Source of the DNA: Serripes groenlandicus
Lineage: Eukaryota; Mollusca; Bivalvia; Cardiida; Cardiidae
Reading direction: 5' to 3'
Length of the DNA: 64,000 nt
Assembly: GCA_031761405.1 (NCBI GenBank)
Contig: JASEVX010000338.1
Span: 113,666-177,665 of the forward strand
The position numbers were made by a program, and so were the translations under genes. This document shows positions 11,901-23,900 of the stretch, piece after piece. Under the pieces are notes generated by a model that had not been told where the DNA came from, searched no databases, and worked only from the letters and a program-made list of their open reading frames with translations. How positions within the stretch are numbered: position 1 is the stretch's first letter; the number at the start of each line of letters is the position of its first letter.

Positions 11901-14900
11901 TCTGGTAAGCTAAAAACCATATCCAAACAAGAAAATGTGTCCATGGAACACGGATGCCCCGGTTGTTAACTATATTTTAAAACGGACGGACGAACAGTTG
12001 GTCCAACCTCAAATTGATACAATTTTTTAAACAATGATATGTTGATTGTCATTTGTGTGAAGTTTCATAATGATAGGACATCAGGTTCACTAAAATCTAA
12101 CTTGACCAAAAACTTTAACCTGAGAATGGAATGGACGAACAGACAGACGAACAGACGGATGAACAGTTGGTCCAACCTCAAATTGATACAATTTTTTAAA
12201 CAATGATATGTTGATTGTCATTTGTGTGAAGTTTCATAATGATAGGACATCAGGTTCACTAAAATCTAACTTGACCACAAACTTTAACCTGAGCGGGACG
12301 GACGAACGGACGGACGGACTAACAGACCGGAAAACTATATGCCCCTCATACCTCGTATGCCGGGGCATAAAAATATGGAAACTCTTTATCAATCAAAGAA
12401 TAATAAGATCTAGCAGTATAGAGTTGAAAACATATTGGCAAAACGAGAAAATGCACATTATGAGCAATTTCTCCCCTTTGCCACATTTTTTATCTAAAGT
12501 TGTCTGCTGCAGAGGCATCAGAAAGCATCTGTATGTGGGATGAGCAGTGACTCATTGTGAGCAATTTCTGTTTGCAATAGTGTTTTCAAAACTCGTTTAC
12601 TGCTGATATGTGAAATGTATCTGTATGTGTGAAAGTGTTTATAAAATAATATTGTAAATTATGAATTAATCCTTTACCTGATGATATTACTTTTGTAGAC
12701 TTTGAGATGGAAAATAATACTGAGCAATTCATCTTTTTTACATAATGTTTTTCTACTCAGTACTGATATAAAATCAAAGTACAACGTGTTAATAACCCAT
12801 TTTTATCTGATATGTTTTAAAATCAAACGATTGTTATAAAAAACTTAATCCGGAAAATAAAATAACTAAATCATGGATTCTTATCACTTTCCAAAATGCA
12901 GACACATTTAAATGCATATAGAGAAATTGTTTACACTTAGCAATTTATCCTCTTGCCAGAATGTTTACAATAAGCAATTTCTCCTCTTGCCACAATATTA
13001 ACAATAAGTAATTTCTCCTCTTGCCAAAATGTTCACACTAAGCAATTTCTCCTCTTGCCACAATATTAACAATAAGCAATTTCTCCGCTTGCCACAATAT
13101 TAACAATAAGCAATTTCTCCTCTTGCCAAAATGTTAACAATAAGCAATTTCTCCTCTTGCCAGAATGTTTACAATAAGTAATTTCTCCTCTTGCCAAAAT
13201 GTTAACAATAAGCAATTTCTCCTCTTGCCAAAATGTTAACAATAAGTAATTTCTCCTCTTGCCACAATATTAACAATAAGTAATTTCTCCTCTTGCCAAA
13301 ATGTTCACAATAAGCAATTTATCCTCTTGCCACAATATTAACAATAAGCAATTTCTCCTCTTGCCACAATATTAACAATAAGCAATTTCTCCTCTTGCCA
13401 CAATATTAACAATAAGCAATTTCTCCTCTTGCCAAAATGTTAACAATAAGCAATTTCTCCTTTTGCCAAAATGTTAACAATAAGCAATTTCTCCTCTTGC
13501 CACAACTTTTCAATTCTAGTCCATACTTAAAGGATACTTTCATTTATAGAGATTATCCATGGTTTTGCCTAGATGTTTCCGAAGTATTTTGTTGTATGTG
13601 ACAGATGGTTAAAAAAAGGTTCATCAGGTAAATCGACAAGTAACCAAACATAAGTAAATGGTCAAGTTACCAAACATAAGTAAATGGACAAGTTACCAAA
13701 CATAAGTAGATGGACAAGTTACCAAACATAAGTAGTTTGGACAAGTTACCAAACATAAGTAAATGGATAAGTTACCAAACACAAGTAAATGGACAAGCTA
13801 CCAAACATAAGTAGATGGACAAGTTACCAAACATAAGTAAATAGACAAGTTACCAAACGTAAGCAGGAGCTCGATCATCCTCTTGTGACTCTGTGAGACA
13901 GCAATGTGTAGTGGACTTCGGTGTGTATTATTAACTGCATTCTTATTTGCTTTGGCCTTAAAAATAAATTGCCATTCATGTTTTCATAAAGCCTATTTAA
14001 ATTGTAAACCCTTACCCACATACAGCAAATTTGCAGCAGACGACTTTGATAAAATAGTGACAAAAACCTGAATAAATCTCCATAAATGATAGCTTAATTG
14101 TTGAAAACATTGTGACATCAGCAGTTTCACCTTTGGCCAAAATGTTTTTAAAAGTCGTCTGCTGCTATTGCGCAAAAATGCGTCTGCATGTGGAAACAAT
14201 TTCACACACAATTTCTCCTTTTGCCTCAAGGTCTTAAACTTTATTTAAACATATTTCTTTCCTTTATAGATATTCCATATTTTTATTTAACATGTTCAAT
14301 GTCGTGAGCTGCAGATTTGTGGTATGCGGCAAATGTTTTTTAAAAGAAAAATACTATTGGGTACATTTTGTTGTACAAATTATTTTCTGTAGATATAAAA
14401 ATCAGCCAGAATTGACATATTTTGTTTTCATTCATCAGTACCATGGCAATGATCAATGCAGCTATTGTTTATAAGAAAAAAAAAACATTTCTCAACTACA
14501 CACACATTTTGATGTGTATATAGCAGACAACTTTTGAAAACATTGTGGTTAAACAAGAAATTGCTTGTAATGAACAATGTCTGCTCTTACCAAAAAGTCA
14601 TCATCTCTGAGCAATAATCAAACCTTCATACAGAAGTTCCTTATTTTTGGCTTAATATTTATTTAAGTTATCTGCCCCAAAGTTGTTGTATATGGCAGAT
14701 CTGTTGTATATGGCAGAGTTGTTGTATGTGGCAGAGATGGTGTATATGGCATATTTGGTGTATATGGCATAGATGGTGTATATGGCAGATTTGTTGTATA
14801 TGGTGCAGAGTTGTTGTATGTGGCAGAGATGTTGTATATGGCAGAGTTGTTGTATATGGCAGATTTGTGGAATTTGGCAGAGTTGTTGTATGTGGCAGAT

Positions 14901-17900
14901 TTGTTGTATGTGGCAGATTTGTTGACTGTGGCAGATTTGTTGTATATGGCAGAGTTGTTGTATGTGGCAGATTGGTTGAATGTGGCAGATTTGTTGTATG
15001 TGGCAGATTTGTTGTATGTGGCAGAGTTGTTGTATATGGCAGATTTGTTGAATGTGGCAGATTTGTTGTATGTGGCAGATTTGTTGTATGTGGCACAGTT
15101 GTTGTATGTGGCAGAGTTGTTGAATGTGGCAGATTTGTTGAATATTGCAAATTTGTTGTATATGGCAGTGTGTTTATATGTCTCTGTATATTGGAAAGGT
15201 TACAACTTCATTTATGCAGATTCCTTCTTAATTTTTCCCCAGATATTTCCAAATTTGTCTGCTACAGATTTGTGGAAAGGGTTAAACTTTTCCATTAAAC
15301 AGTAAATCTGCAGCAGACGACTTTGAAAGCATCTAAAATAGATATTGAAAGTCTCAAGAAACAAGAACGCCATGATGGCCCTGGAATCACTCACCTGATT
15401 TTTTTGTTCTCACCTTAGCTATATAAACCCCGCCCCCTGGCGGCTATAGTTTCCGACCAATCAACTTGGCTGAAAGGAATCTGATAAAGGGTCACCCTAG
15501 GAACATTTCTACAAAATTATTTGAAAATCGGCCTGACACTTTTGGAGGAGAAGATTTTTTAAGTTTTCACTATAGCCATATAATGCAAAATAGCCCTGCC
15601 CACTGGCGGCCATATTTTTTGACCAATCAACATGGCTTGAAGGAATCTGAAAGTGGGTCACTTAAGGAACATTTCTACAAAATTATTTGAAAATCAGCCT
15701 GACACTTTCAGAGAAGAAGATTTTTTAATTTTTCACTATAGCCATATAAGGCAAAATAGCCCCGCCCCCCTGGCGGCCATGTTTTTTGACCAATCAACTT
15801 GGCTTGAAAGAATCTGATAGACGGTCATCCAAGAAACATTTCTACAAAATTATTTGAAAATCGTCCTGACGCTTTCGGAGGAGAATATTTTTTAAGTTTT
15901 CACTATAGCCATATAAGGCAAAATAGCTCTGACCCCACCCCCCCCCCCTGGCGGCCATGTTTTTCGATCAATCAACATGGCTTGAAAGAATCTGATAGAG
16001 GGTCATCCAAGGAACATTTCTACAAAATTATTTGAAAATCGGCCTGACACTTTAGGAGAAGAAGATTTTTTAAGTTTTCACTATAGCCATATAATGCAAA
16101 ATAGCCCCGCCCCACCTGGCGGCCATGTATTTTGACCAATCAACATGGCTTGAAGGAATCTGATAAAGGGTCACCCTAGGAACATTTCTACAAAATTATT
16201 TGAAAATCGGCCTGACACTTTTGGAGGAGAAGATTTTTTAAGTTTTCACTATAGCCATATAATGCAAAATAGCCCTGCCCACTGGCGGCCATATTTTTTG
16301 ACCAATCAACATGGCTTGAAGGAATCTGAAAGTGGGTCACTTAAGGAACATTTCTACAAAATTATTTGAAAATCAGCCTGACACTTTCAGAGAAGAAGAT
16401 TTTTTAATTTTTCACTATAGCCATATAAGGCAAAATAGCCCCGCCCCCCTGGCGGCCATGTTTTTTGACCAATCAACTTGGCTTGAAAGAATCTGATAGA
16501 CGGTCATCCAAGAAACATTTCTACAAAATTATTTGAAAATCGTCCTGACGCTTTCGGAGGAGAATATTTTTTAAGTTTTCACTATAGCCATATAAGGCAA
16601 AATAGCTCTGACCCCACCCCCCCCCCCCCCCCCCCTGGCGGCCATGTTTTTCGATCAATCAACATGGCTTGAAAGAATCTGATAGAGGGTCATCCAAGGA
16701 ACATTTCTACAAAATTATTTGAAAATCGGCCTGACACTTTAGGAGAAGAAGATTTTTTAAGTTTTCACTATAGCCATATAATGCAAAATAGCCCCGCCCC
16801 ACCTGGCGGCCATGTATTTCGACCAATCAACATGGCTTGAAGGAATCTGATAATGGGTCATCTAAGGAGCATTTCTACAAAATTATTTGAAAATCTGCCG
16901 ACCAGTTTGGGAGAAGAAGATTTTTTAAGTTTTCACTATAGCCATATAGGCAAAATAGCCCCGCCCACCTGGCGGCCATGTTTTTTGACCAATCAACATG
17001 GCTTGAAGGAATCTGATAGAGGGTCATCCAAGGAACATTTCTACAAATTATTTGAAAATCTGCCAACCAGTTTGGGAGAAGAAGAATTTTTAAGTTTTTT
17101 TCATTTCGTTGCCATGGAAACCAGAATTCTGCATGGATCCCAAATATTTGAAGGAAATCTGGTGAGGTCATTGAGAGGATGCTTTCTGTGAAGTTTCATC
17201 CCAATTGACCCACTGGTTACTGAGGAGAAGAAGTTGACGCACGACGGACGACAGATGCCGGACAAAAGGCGATCACAATAACTCATCTTGAGCAAAGCTC
17301 AGGTGAGCTAATAAAAGTGTAACAATTTACTATTGAATAGAGTTGGAAACATTGTGACAAAAGGAGTAATTGTTCAAAATTAGCAATTTCTTCTTTGGCC
17401 ACAATGTTTTCAAAAGTTGTTTGCTTCAAAGCATCTGTATATAGGAAATGGGGTTAAAAGGCTGTAGAAATGCCATGTAATACCTTTAGGAGTGCACTAG
17501 CAATTTCTGTATGGTTATTAGCAGCACAGATGTGCAGGGCTGTAAAACCTTCCTCCATCTTTTCATCCAACAGTTTAGGACTTTTCCCTATAATAATCTC
17601 AGCGGCCCTGCAAAAGTAACATTTTTCTCAACCATTTTCCACATACAGAATCGGATGCTTTCTGACGCCTCTGTAGCAGACAACTATCGAAGATATTTTG
17701 GAACAAGCAAATTCAGAGAATTATGGTCCCCCGCTTTGGGGCTCTTATTGGTCAGGGTCAAGGTCACAAGGTCAAAATTGGTATTGATGGAAAGGGGTTG
17801 TCACAAGGAATACACATGTGAAATATGAAAGCAGTACCTATTACGGTTCAGAAGTTATGACCAAGGTTAAAGTTTTTGTGACAGCGTGACGGAGGGACTG

Positions 17901-20900
17901 ACGGACGGACTGACTGACGAATGAGATTTAATGTCCCCGACGTTTTACTTCGTAAAGCGGGGGACAATAAGGAGAAAATTCTACTCATGCCCAGATATTT
18001 TTCAATGTCATCTGCTGCACATTGTTTGTATGTGAGGAAGGGCCATGACACAAAAATCATCTAGAAACACATAATTATTGTGAATATATATAAAAGATAT
18101 ACAATGCAGAAACTCACCGGGATAAGACTTAACCCTTTCCATCATATAGACACTTTTTGACCTCTCTGCAGCAGACGGAATTTTGAAAACATAGTGACAA
18201 AACGAGCAATTTCTCCTTTTGCGACAATGTATTCCACTTTTATTTTAAGGTTATTTATTTAATTATAGAGATTTTCTATTTTTTGACAAACTAGAACTAT
18301 CACTGAATGTGATTAATACCCCCGAACGCCGCCCTGATAGGAAAGGTTGTGAAATATTTAGAAACCCCACCTTAAAAGGACAATGTTATGGATCGGGTTA
18401 TTCTTGTTTTGTTCATTTTTGGATAACAAAGGGCAATAACACTGTAATTATGTAAAGTAGAGTTATGGTTCTTGTACACTGCACTTCCTCTGATTATGCT
18501 CTACCGTTGTATGTAGTTTTATTAGATTCCATCTGTTAGTTATTAAATAATTCTCCGGACAAGAAAAAGTAACATAGGGCAATAACTCTGTATTTAGGTA
18601 AAATAGAGTTATGGTTCCTGTACACCGCACTTCCTCTCAATGTGTTGTATCATCCTATGATGTTTAATTAATTCCAACAATTAGTTTTAAAGTTATGCTC
18701 CGGACAAGACTCTACGAACAAGAAAAAGTAACAAAGGGCAATAACTCTGAAATTATGTAAATTAGAGTTATGGTTCTTGTACACTGCACTTCCTCTGATT
18801 ATGCTCTACCATTGTATGCAGTCTTATTATATTCCATCTGTTAGTTATCAAGTAATTCTCCGGACAAGAAAAAGTAACAAAGGGCAATAACTCTGTATTT
18901 AGATAAAATAGAGTTATGGTTCCTGTACACCGCACTTCCTCTCAATGTGTTGTTTCATCCTATGAAGTTTTATTAAATTCCAACAATTAGTTTTAAAGTT
19001 ATGCTCCGGACAAGACTCTACGAACAAGAAAAAGTAACAAAGGGCAATAACTCTGCAATTATGTAAATTAGAGTTATGGTTCTTGTACACTGCACTTCCT
19101 CTGATTATGCTCTACCATTGTATGTAGTTTTATTAGATTCCATCTGTTAGTTATTAAGTAATTCTCCGGACAAGAAAAAGTAACAAAGGGCAATAACTCT
19201 GTATTTAGATAAAATAGAGTTATGGTTCCTGTACACCGCACTTCCTCTCAATGTGTTGTATCATCCTATGAAGTTTTATTAAATTCCAACAATTTGTTTT
19301 AAAGTTATGCTCCGGACAAGACTCTACGAATAAGAAAAAGTAACAAAGGGCAATAACTCTGTAATTATGTAAATTAGAGTTATGGTTCTTGTATACTGCA
19401 CTTCCTCTCATTATGCTCTACCATTGTATGTAGTTTTATTATATTCCATCTGTTAGTTATTAAGTAATTCTCCGGACAAGAAAAAGTAACAAAGGGCAAT
19501 AACTCTGTATTTAGGTAAAATAGAGTTATGGTTCCTGTATATTGCACTTCCTCTTAATGTGTTGTATCATCCTATGATGTTTTATTAAATTCCAACAATT
19601 AGTTTTAAAGTTATGCTCCGGACAAGACTCTACGAACAAGAAAAAGTAACAAAGGGCAATAACTCTGAAATTATGTAAATTAGAGTTATGGTTCTTGTAC
19701 ACTGCACTTCCTCTGATTATGCTCTACCATTGTATGCAGTCTTATTATATTCCATCTGTTAGTTATCAAGTAATTCTCCGGACAAGAAAAAGTAACAAAG
19801 GGCAATAACTCTGTATTTAGATAAAATAGAGTTATGGTTCCTGTACACCGCACTTCTTCTCAATGTGTTGTTTCATCCTATGAAGTTTTATTAAATTCCA
19901 ACAATTAGTTTTAAAGTTATACTCCGGACAAGACTCTACGAACAAGAAAAAGTAACAAAGGGCAATAACTCTGTAATTATGTAAATTAGAGTTATGGTTC
20001 TTGTACACTGCACTTCCTCTGATTATGCTCTACCATTGTATGTAGTTTTATTAGATTCCATCTGTTAGTTATTAAGTAATTCTCCGGACAAGAAAAAGTA
20101 ACAAAGGGCAATAACTCTGTAATTAGATAAAATAGAGTTATGGTTCCTGTACACTGCAATTCCTCTCAATGTGTTGTATCATCCTATGAAGTTTTATTAA
20201 ATTCCAACAATTTGTTTTAAAGTTATGCTCCGGACAAGACTCTACGAATAAGAAAAAGTAACAAAGGGCAATAACTCTGTAATTATGTAAATTAGAGTTA
20301 TGGTTCTTGTATACTGCACTTCCTCTCATTATGCTCTACCATTGTATGTAGTTTTATTATATTCCATCTGTTAGTTATTAAGTAATTCACCGGACAAGAA
20401 AAAGTAACAAAGGGCAATAACTCTGTATTTAGGTAAAATAGAGTTATGGTTCCTGTACACTGCACTTCCTCTCAATGTGTTGTATCATCCTATGAAGTTT
20501 TATTAAATTCCAACAATTAGTTTTAAAGTTATGCTCCGGACAAGGAAAATCGCAACGGACCAACCGACCGACCGACCGACCGACCAACCACAGGGTGACT
20601 CCAATATACCCCCTCTAAACTTCGTTTATCGGGGGTATAAATATGTTCAAAGTCGTCTGCTGCAGATTTGTTGTATGAGGGAAAGCGTTAATATCATACT
20701 TTCTGCAGTCCTTCAAAGCAGCCAAGTGCAGGACATTGAAGCCTTTCTTGTTCTGTACAGAAAAGTCAGCCCCTTTCGCCTTAAACACAATGTAGATGAG
20801 TAACGATTGGCGTTTCCTCTGTATGATACAATCATGCATCGGAGTGTCACCGTCATTGTCCTGTAAAAAATTAAACCTCATAAAACAAGTCTTTCAATTG

Positions 20901-23900
20901 CCCATAATAATAAATGTATCCTTTTACCACAATGTATTCAAAAGTCGTCTGCTGCAGAGGCTTCAGAAAGTGTCTTTATCTGGGAAAGGTTTAATAACCA
21001 ACACCACAAGGTTTGGTTTCAAAGGTTACGTGCTTCAGATGTGTCAAAAGCATGTCATTTCTTTGGATATGTTTTGCTTATATTAATCACATATAATTTC
21101 TGATTTCTAGAAAGATAATTGTAGAAACAAACCAGGAACCTTTAACCCTTTCCCACATACAGAGATGCTCTCTGCATCCATTGCACAAGTTAATTTTTGA
21201 AAAAACTGTGGAAATCATAATTGTGCTTTCATTTTAAATGATTATTCATTTTTTCTCAGACAAATTCAAAGTCGTCTGCTGCAGATTTGTGATATCTGAG
21301 AAAAGGTTAAAACATAAAACATCCATATCTATACTTTCTTTTTTCACAATTATTTTTTTCTGTTAATTTGTAACCTTATATTGATGTCCTACATTAATAT
21401 TGACTGAGGCACCATTTTCCACCAACGGTTTTGTACAAGTAAGTGATATTAATCTTGATGTCCTACCTTGATATTGATTGAGACACCATTTTCCACCAAC
21501 AGATGTGTACAGGTAAATCATATTCATTTTGATGTCATACCTTAATATTGACTGAAACACCATTTTCCAACAGCAGCTTTGTACAGTAAGTGATATTAAT
21601 TTTGATGTCCAACCTTTATATTGACTGAGACACCATTTTCCACCAACAGTTTTGTACAGGTAAATCATATTAATTTTGATGTCCTACCTTTATATTTACT
21701 GAGATACAACTTTTTCCAACAATAGTTTTGTACAAGTAAGTGATATTAATTTTGTTGTCCTACCTTTATATTGACTGAGACACCATTTTCCACCAACAGT
21801 TTTGTACAGGTAAATCATATTCATTTTGATGTCCTACCTTAATATTGACTGAAGCACCATTTTGTACAGGTAAGTGATGTTGATTTTGATGTCCTGCCTT
21901 TATGTTGACTGAGACACTATTTTCCACCAATAGTTTTGACCAAGTATGTGATATTAATTTTGATGTCCTACCTTTATATTGACTAAGGCATACTTTTCCA
22001 AAAACAGTTGTGTACAGGTAAATCATATTAATTTTGATGTCATACCTTACTATTGACTATGGTAATGTTTTCCACCAACAGTTGTGTACAGATTAGTGAT
22101 ATTAATGTTGATGTCCTACCTAAATATTGACTGAGACACCATTTTCCATCAATAGTTTTGTACAAGTAAGTGAAATTAATGTTGATGTCCTACCTTTATA
22201 TTGACTGAGACATTATTTTCCAAAAACAGTTTTGTACAGGTAAATTATATTAATTTTAATGTCCTACCTTAATATTGACTGAGACACCATTTTCCACCAA
22301 ACGTTTTGTAAAGGTAAAATATATTAAATTTGACATCCTACCTTTATATTGACTGAGGCACCGTTTTCCACCAACAGTTGTGTACAAGTAAGTAATATTA
22401 ATTACCTTTATATTGACTGAGACATTATTTTCCAAAAACAGTTTTGTACAGGTAAATTATATTTATTTTAATGTCCTACATTAATATTTACTGAGACACC
22501 ATTTTCCACTGACAGTTTTGTACAATTTAAGTGATACTAATTTTGATGTCCTACCTTTATATTGACTGAGGCACCACTTTCCACCAACGGTTTTGTACAA
22601 TTAAGTGATACTAATTTTGATGTCCTACCTTTATATTGACTGAGACACCGTTTTCCACCGACAGTTTTGTACAGGTAAGTGATATTAATTTTGATGTCCT
22701 ACCTTTATATTGACTGAGGCACCATTTTTCACCAATAGATTTGTATAGGTAAGTGATATTAATGTTGATGTCCTACCTTTATATTGACTGAGGCACCATT
22801 TACCACCAAAAGTTTTGTACTGGTAAATGATATTAATTTCGATGTCCTTCCTTTATATTGACTGAGGCACCGTTTTCCACCAACAGTTGTGTACAAGTAA
22901 GTAATATTAATTACCTTTATATTGACTGAGACATTATTTTCCAAAAACAGTTTTGTACAGGTAAATTATATTTATTTTAATGTCCTACATTAATATTTAC
23001 TGAGACACCATTTTCCACTGACAGTTTTGTACAATTTAAGTGATACTAATTTTGATGTCCTACCTTTATATTGACTGAGGCACCATTTTTCACCAACAGA
23101 TTTGTATAGGTAAGTGATATTAATGTTGATTTCCTACCTTTATATTGACTGAGGCACCATTTTCCACCAAAAGTTTTGTACAGGTAAATGATATTAATGT
23201 TGATGTCCTACCTTTATATTGACTGAGGCACCATTTACCACCAAAAGTTTTGTACAGGTAAATGATATTAATTTTGATGTCCTACCTTTATATTGACTGA
23301 GGCACCGTTTTCCACCAAAAGTTTTGTACAGGTAAATGATATTAATTTTGATGTCCTACCTTTATATTGACTGAGGCACCGTTTTCCACCAACAGTTTTG
23401 TACTGGTAAATGATATTAATTTTGATGTCCTACCTTTATATTGACTGAGGCACCGTTTTCCACCAAAAGTTTTGTACAGGTAAGTGATCCCTTCCCTATG
23501 GTTATATGCAGACAGGTCTGCCCTTTTTTATTCTGCACATCCGTCTTAGCACCCTTTCCTAACAATAATCCCATTGAATTTTCCTCCTGCCTGAAGAAGA
23601 AGAATTATGTTAACCATTTCCCACATACAAACACTTTCTGACCCCTCTTCAGCAGATGTCTTTTGAAAACATTGTTACAAAAGGTGAAATTGCTCAAAAG
23701 GAGCAATACCTCATTTTTCCACAAGGTTTACAACTTTGTTTAACTCAGAAAGACTATTGAGCCCATTGCAATGGTGGAAGACAAATGAGGGATGTTCCAT
23801 TGACTTACGTCAATGACTGAAAGATAAATGGTCGAGCCTGAGTTTCAACCCACAACCCCTGGATTTAAAGAGCACTTGTGTAATACAATGTGAAAAAATA

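Noticed and set aside
13627..13866. CRISPR-like regular repeat with short spacers
   Set aside because: Units are contiguous and the 'spacers' are part of the repeat; the genome is eukaryotic. It is a minisatellite.
14668..15305. Long open frames on both strands (160-190 aa, NLPHTT or VVCGRF type)
   Set aside because: They come from an 18-bp tandem repeat (a multiple of three) derived from a MITE end; no splice context, no domain.
21363..22944. Frames reading VGGKWCLSQYKGRTSKLIS and similar
   Set aside because: These are the exon-edge array read in the wrong frame and across the splice donor. The correct frame gives LLVENGASVNIK and then stops being exon.
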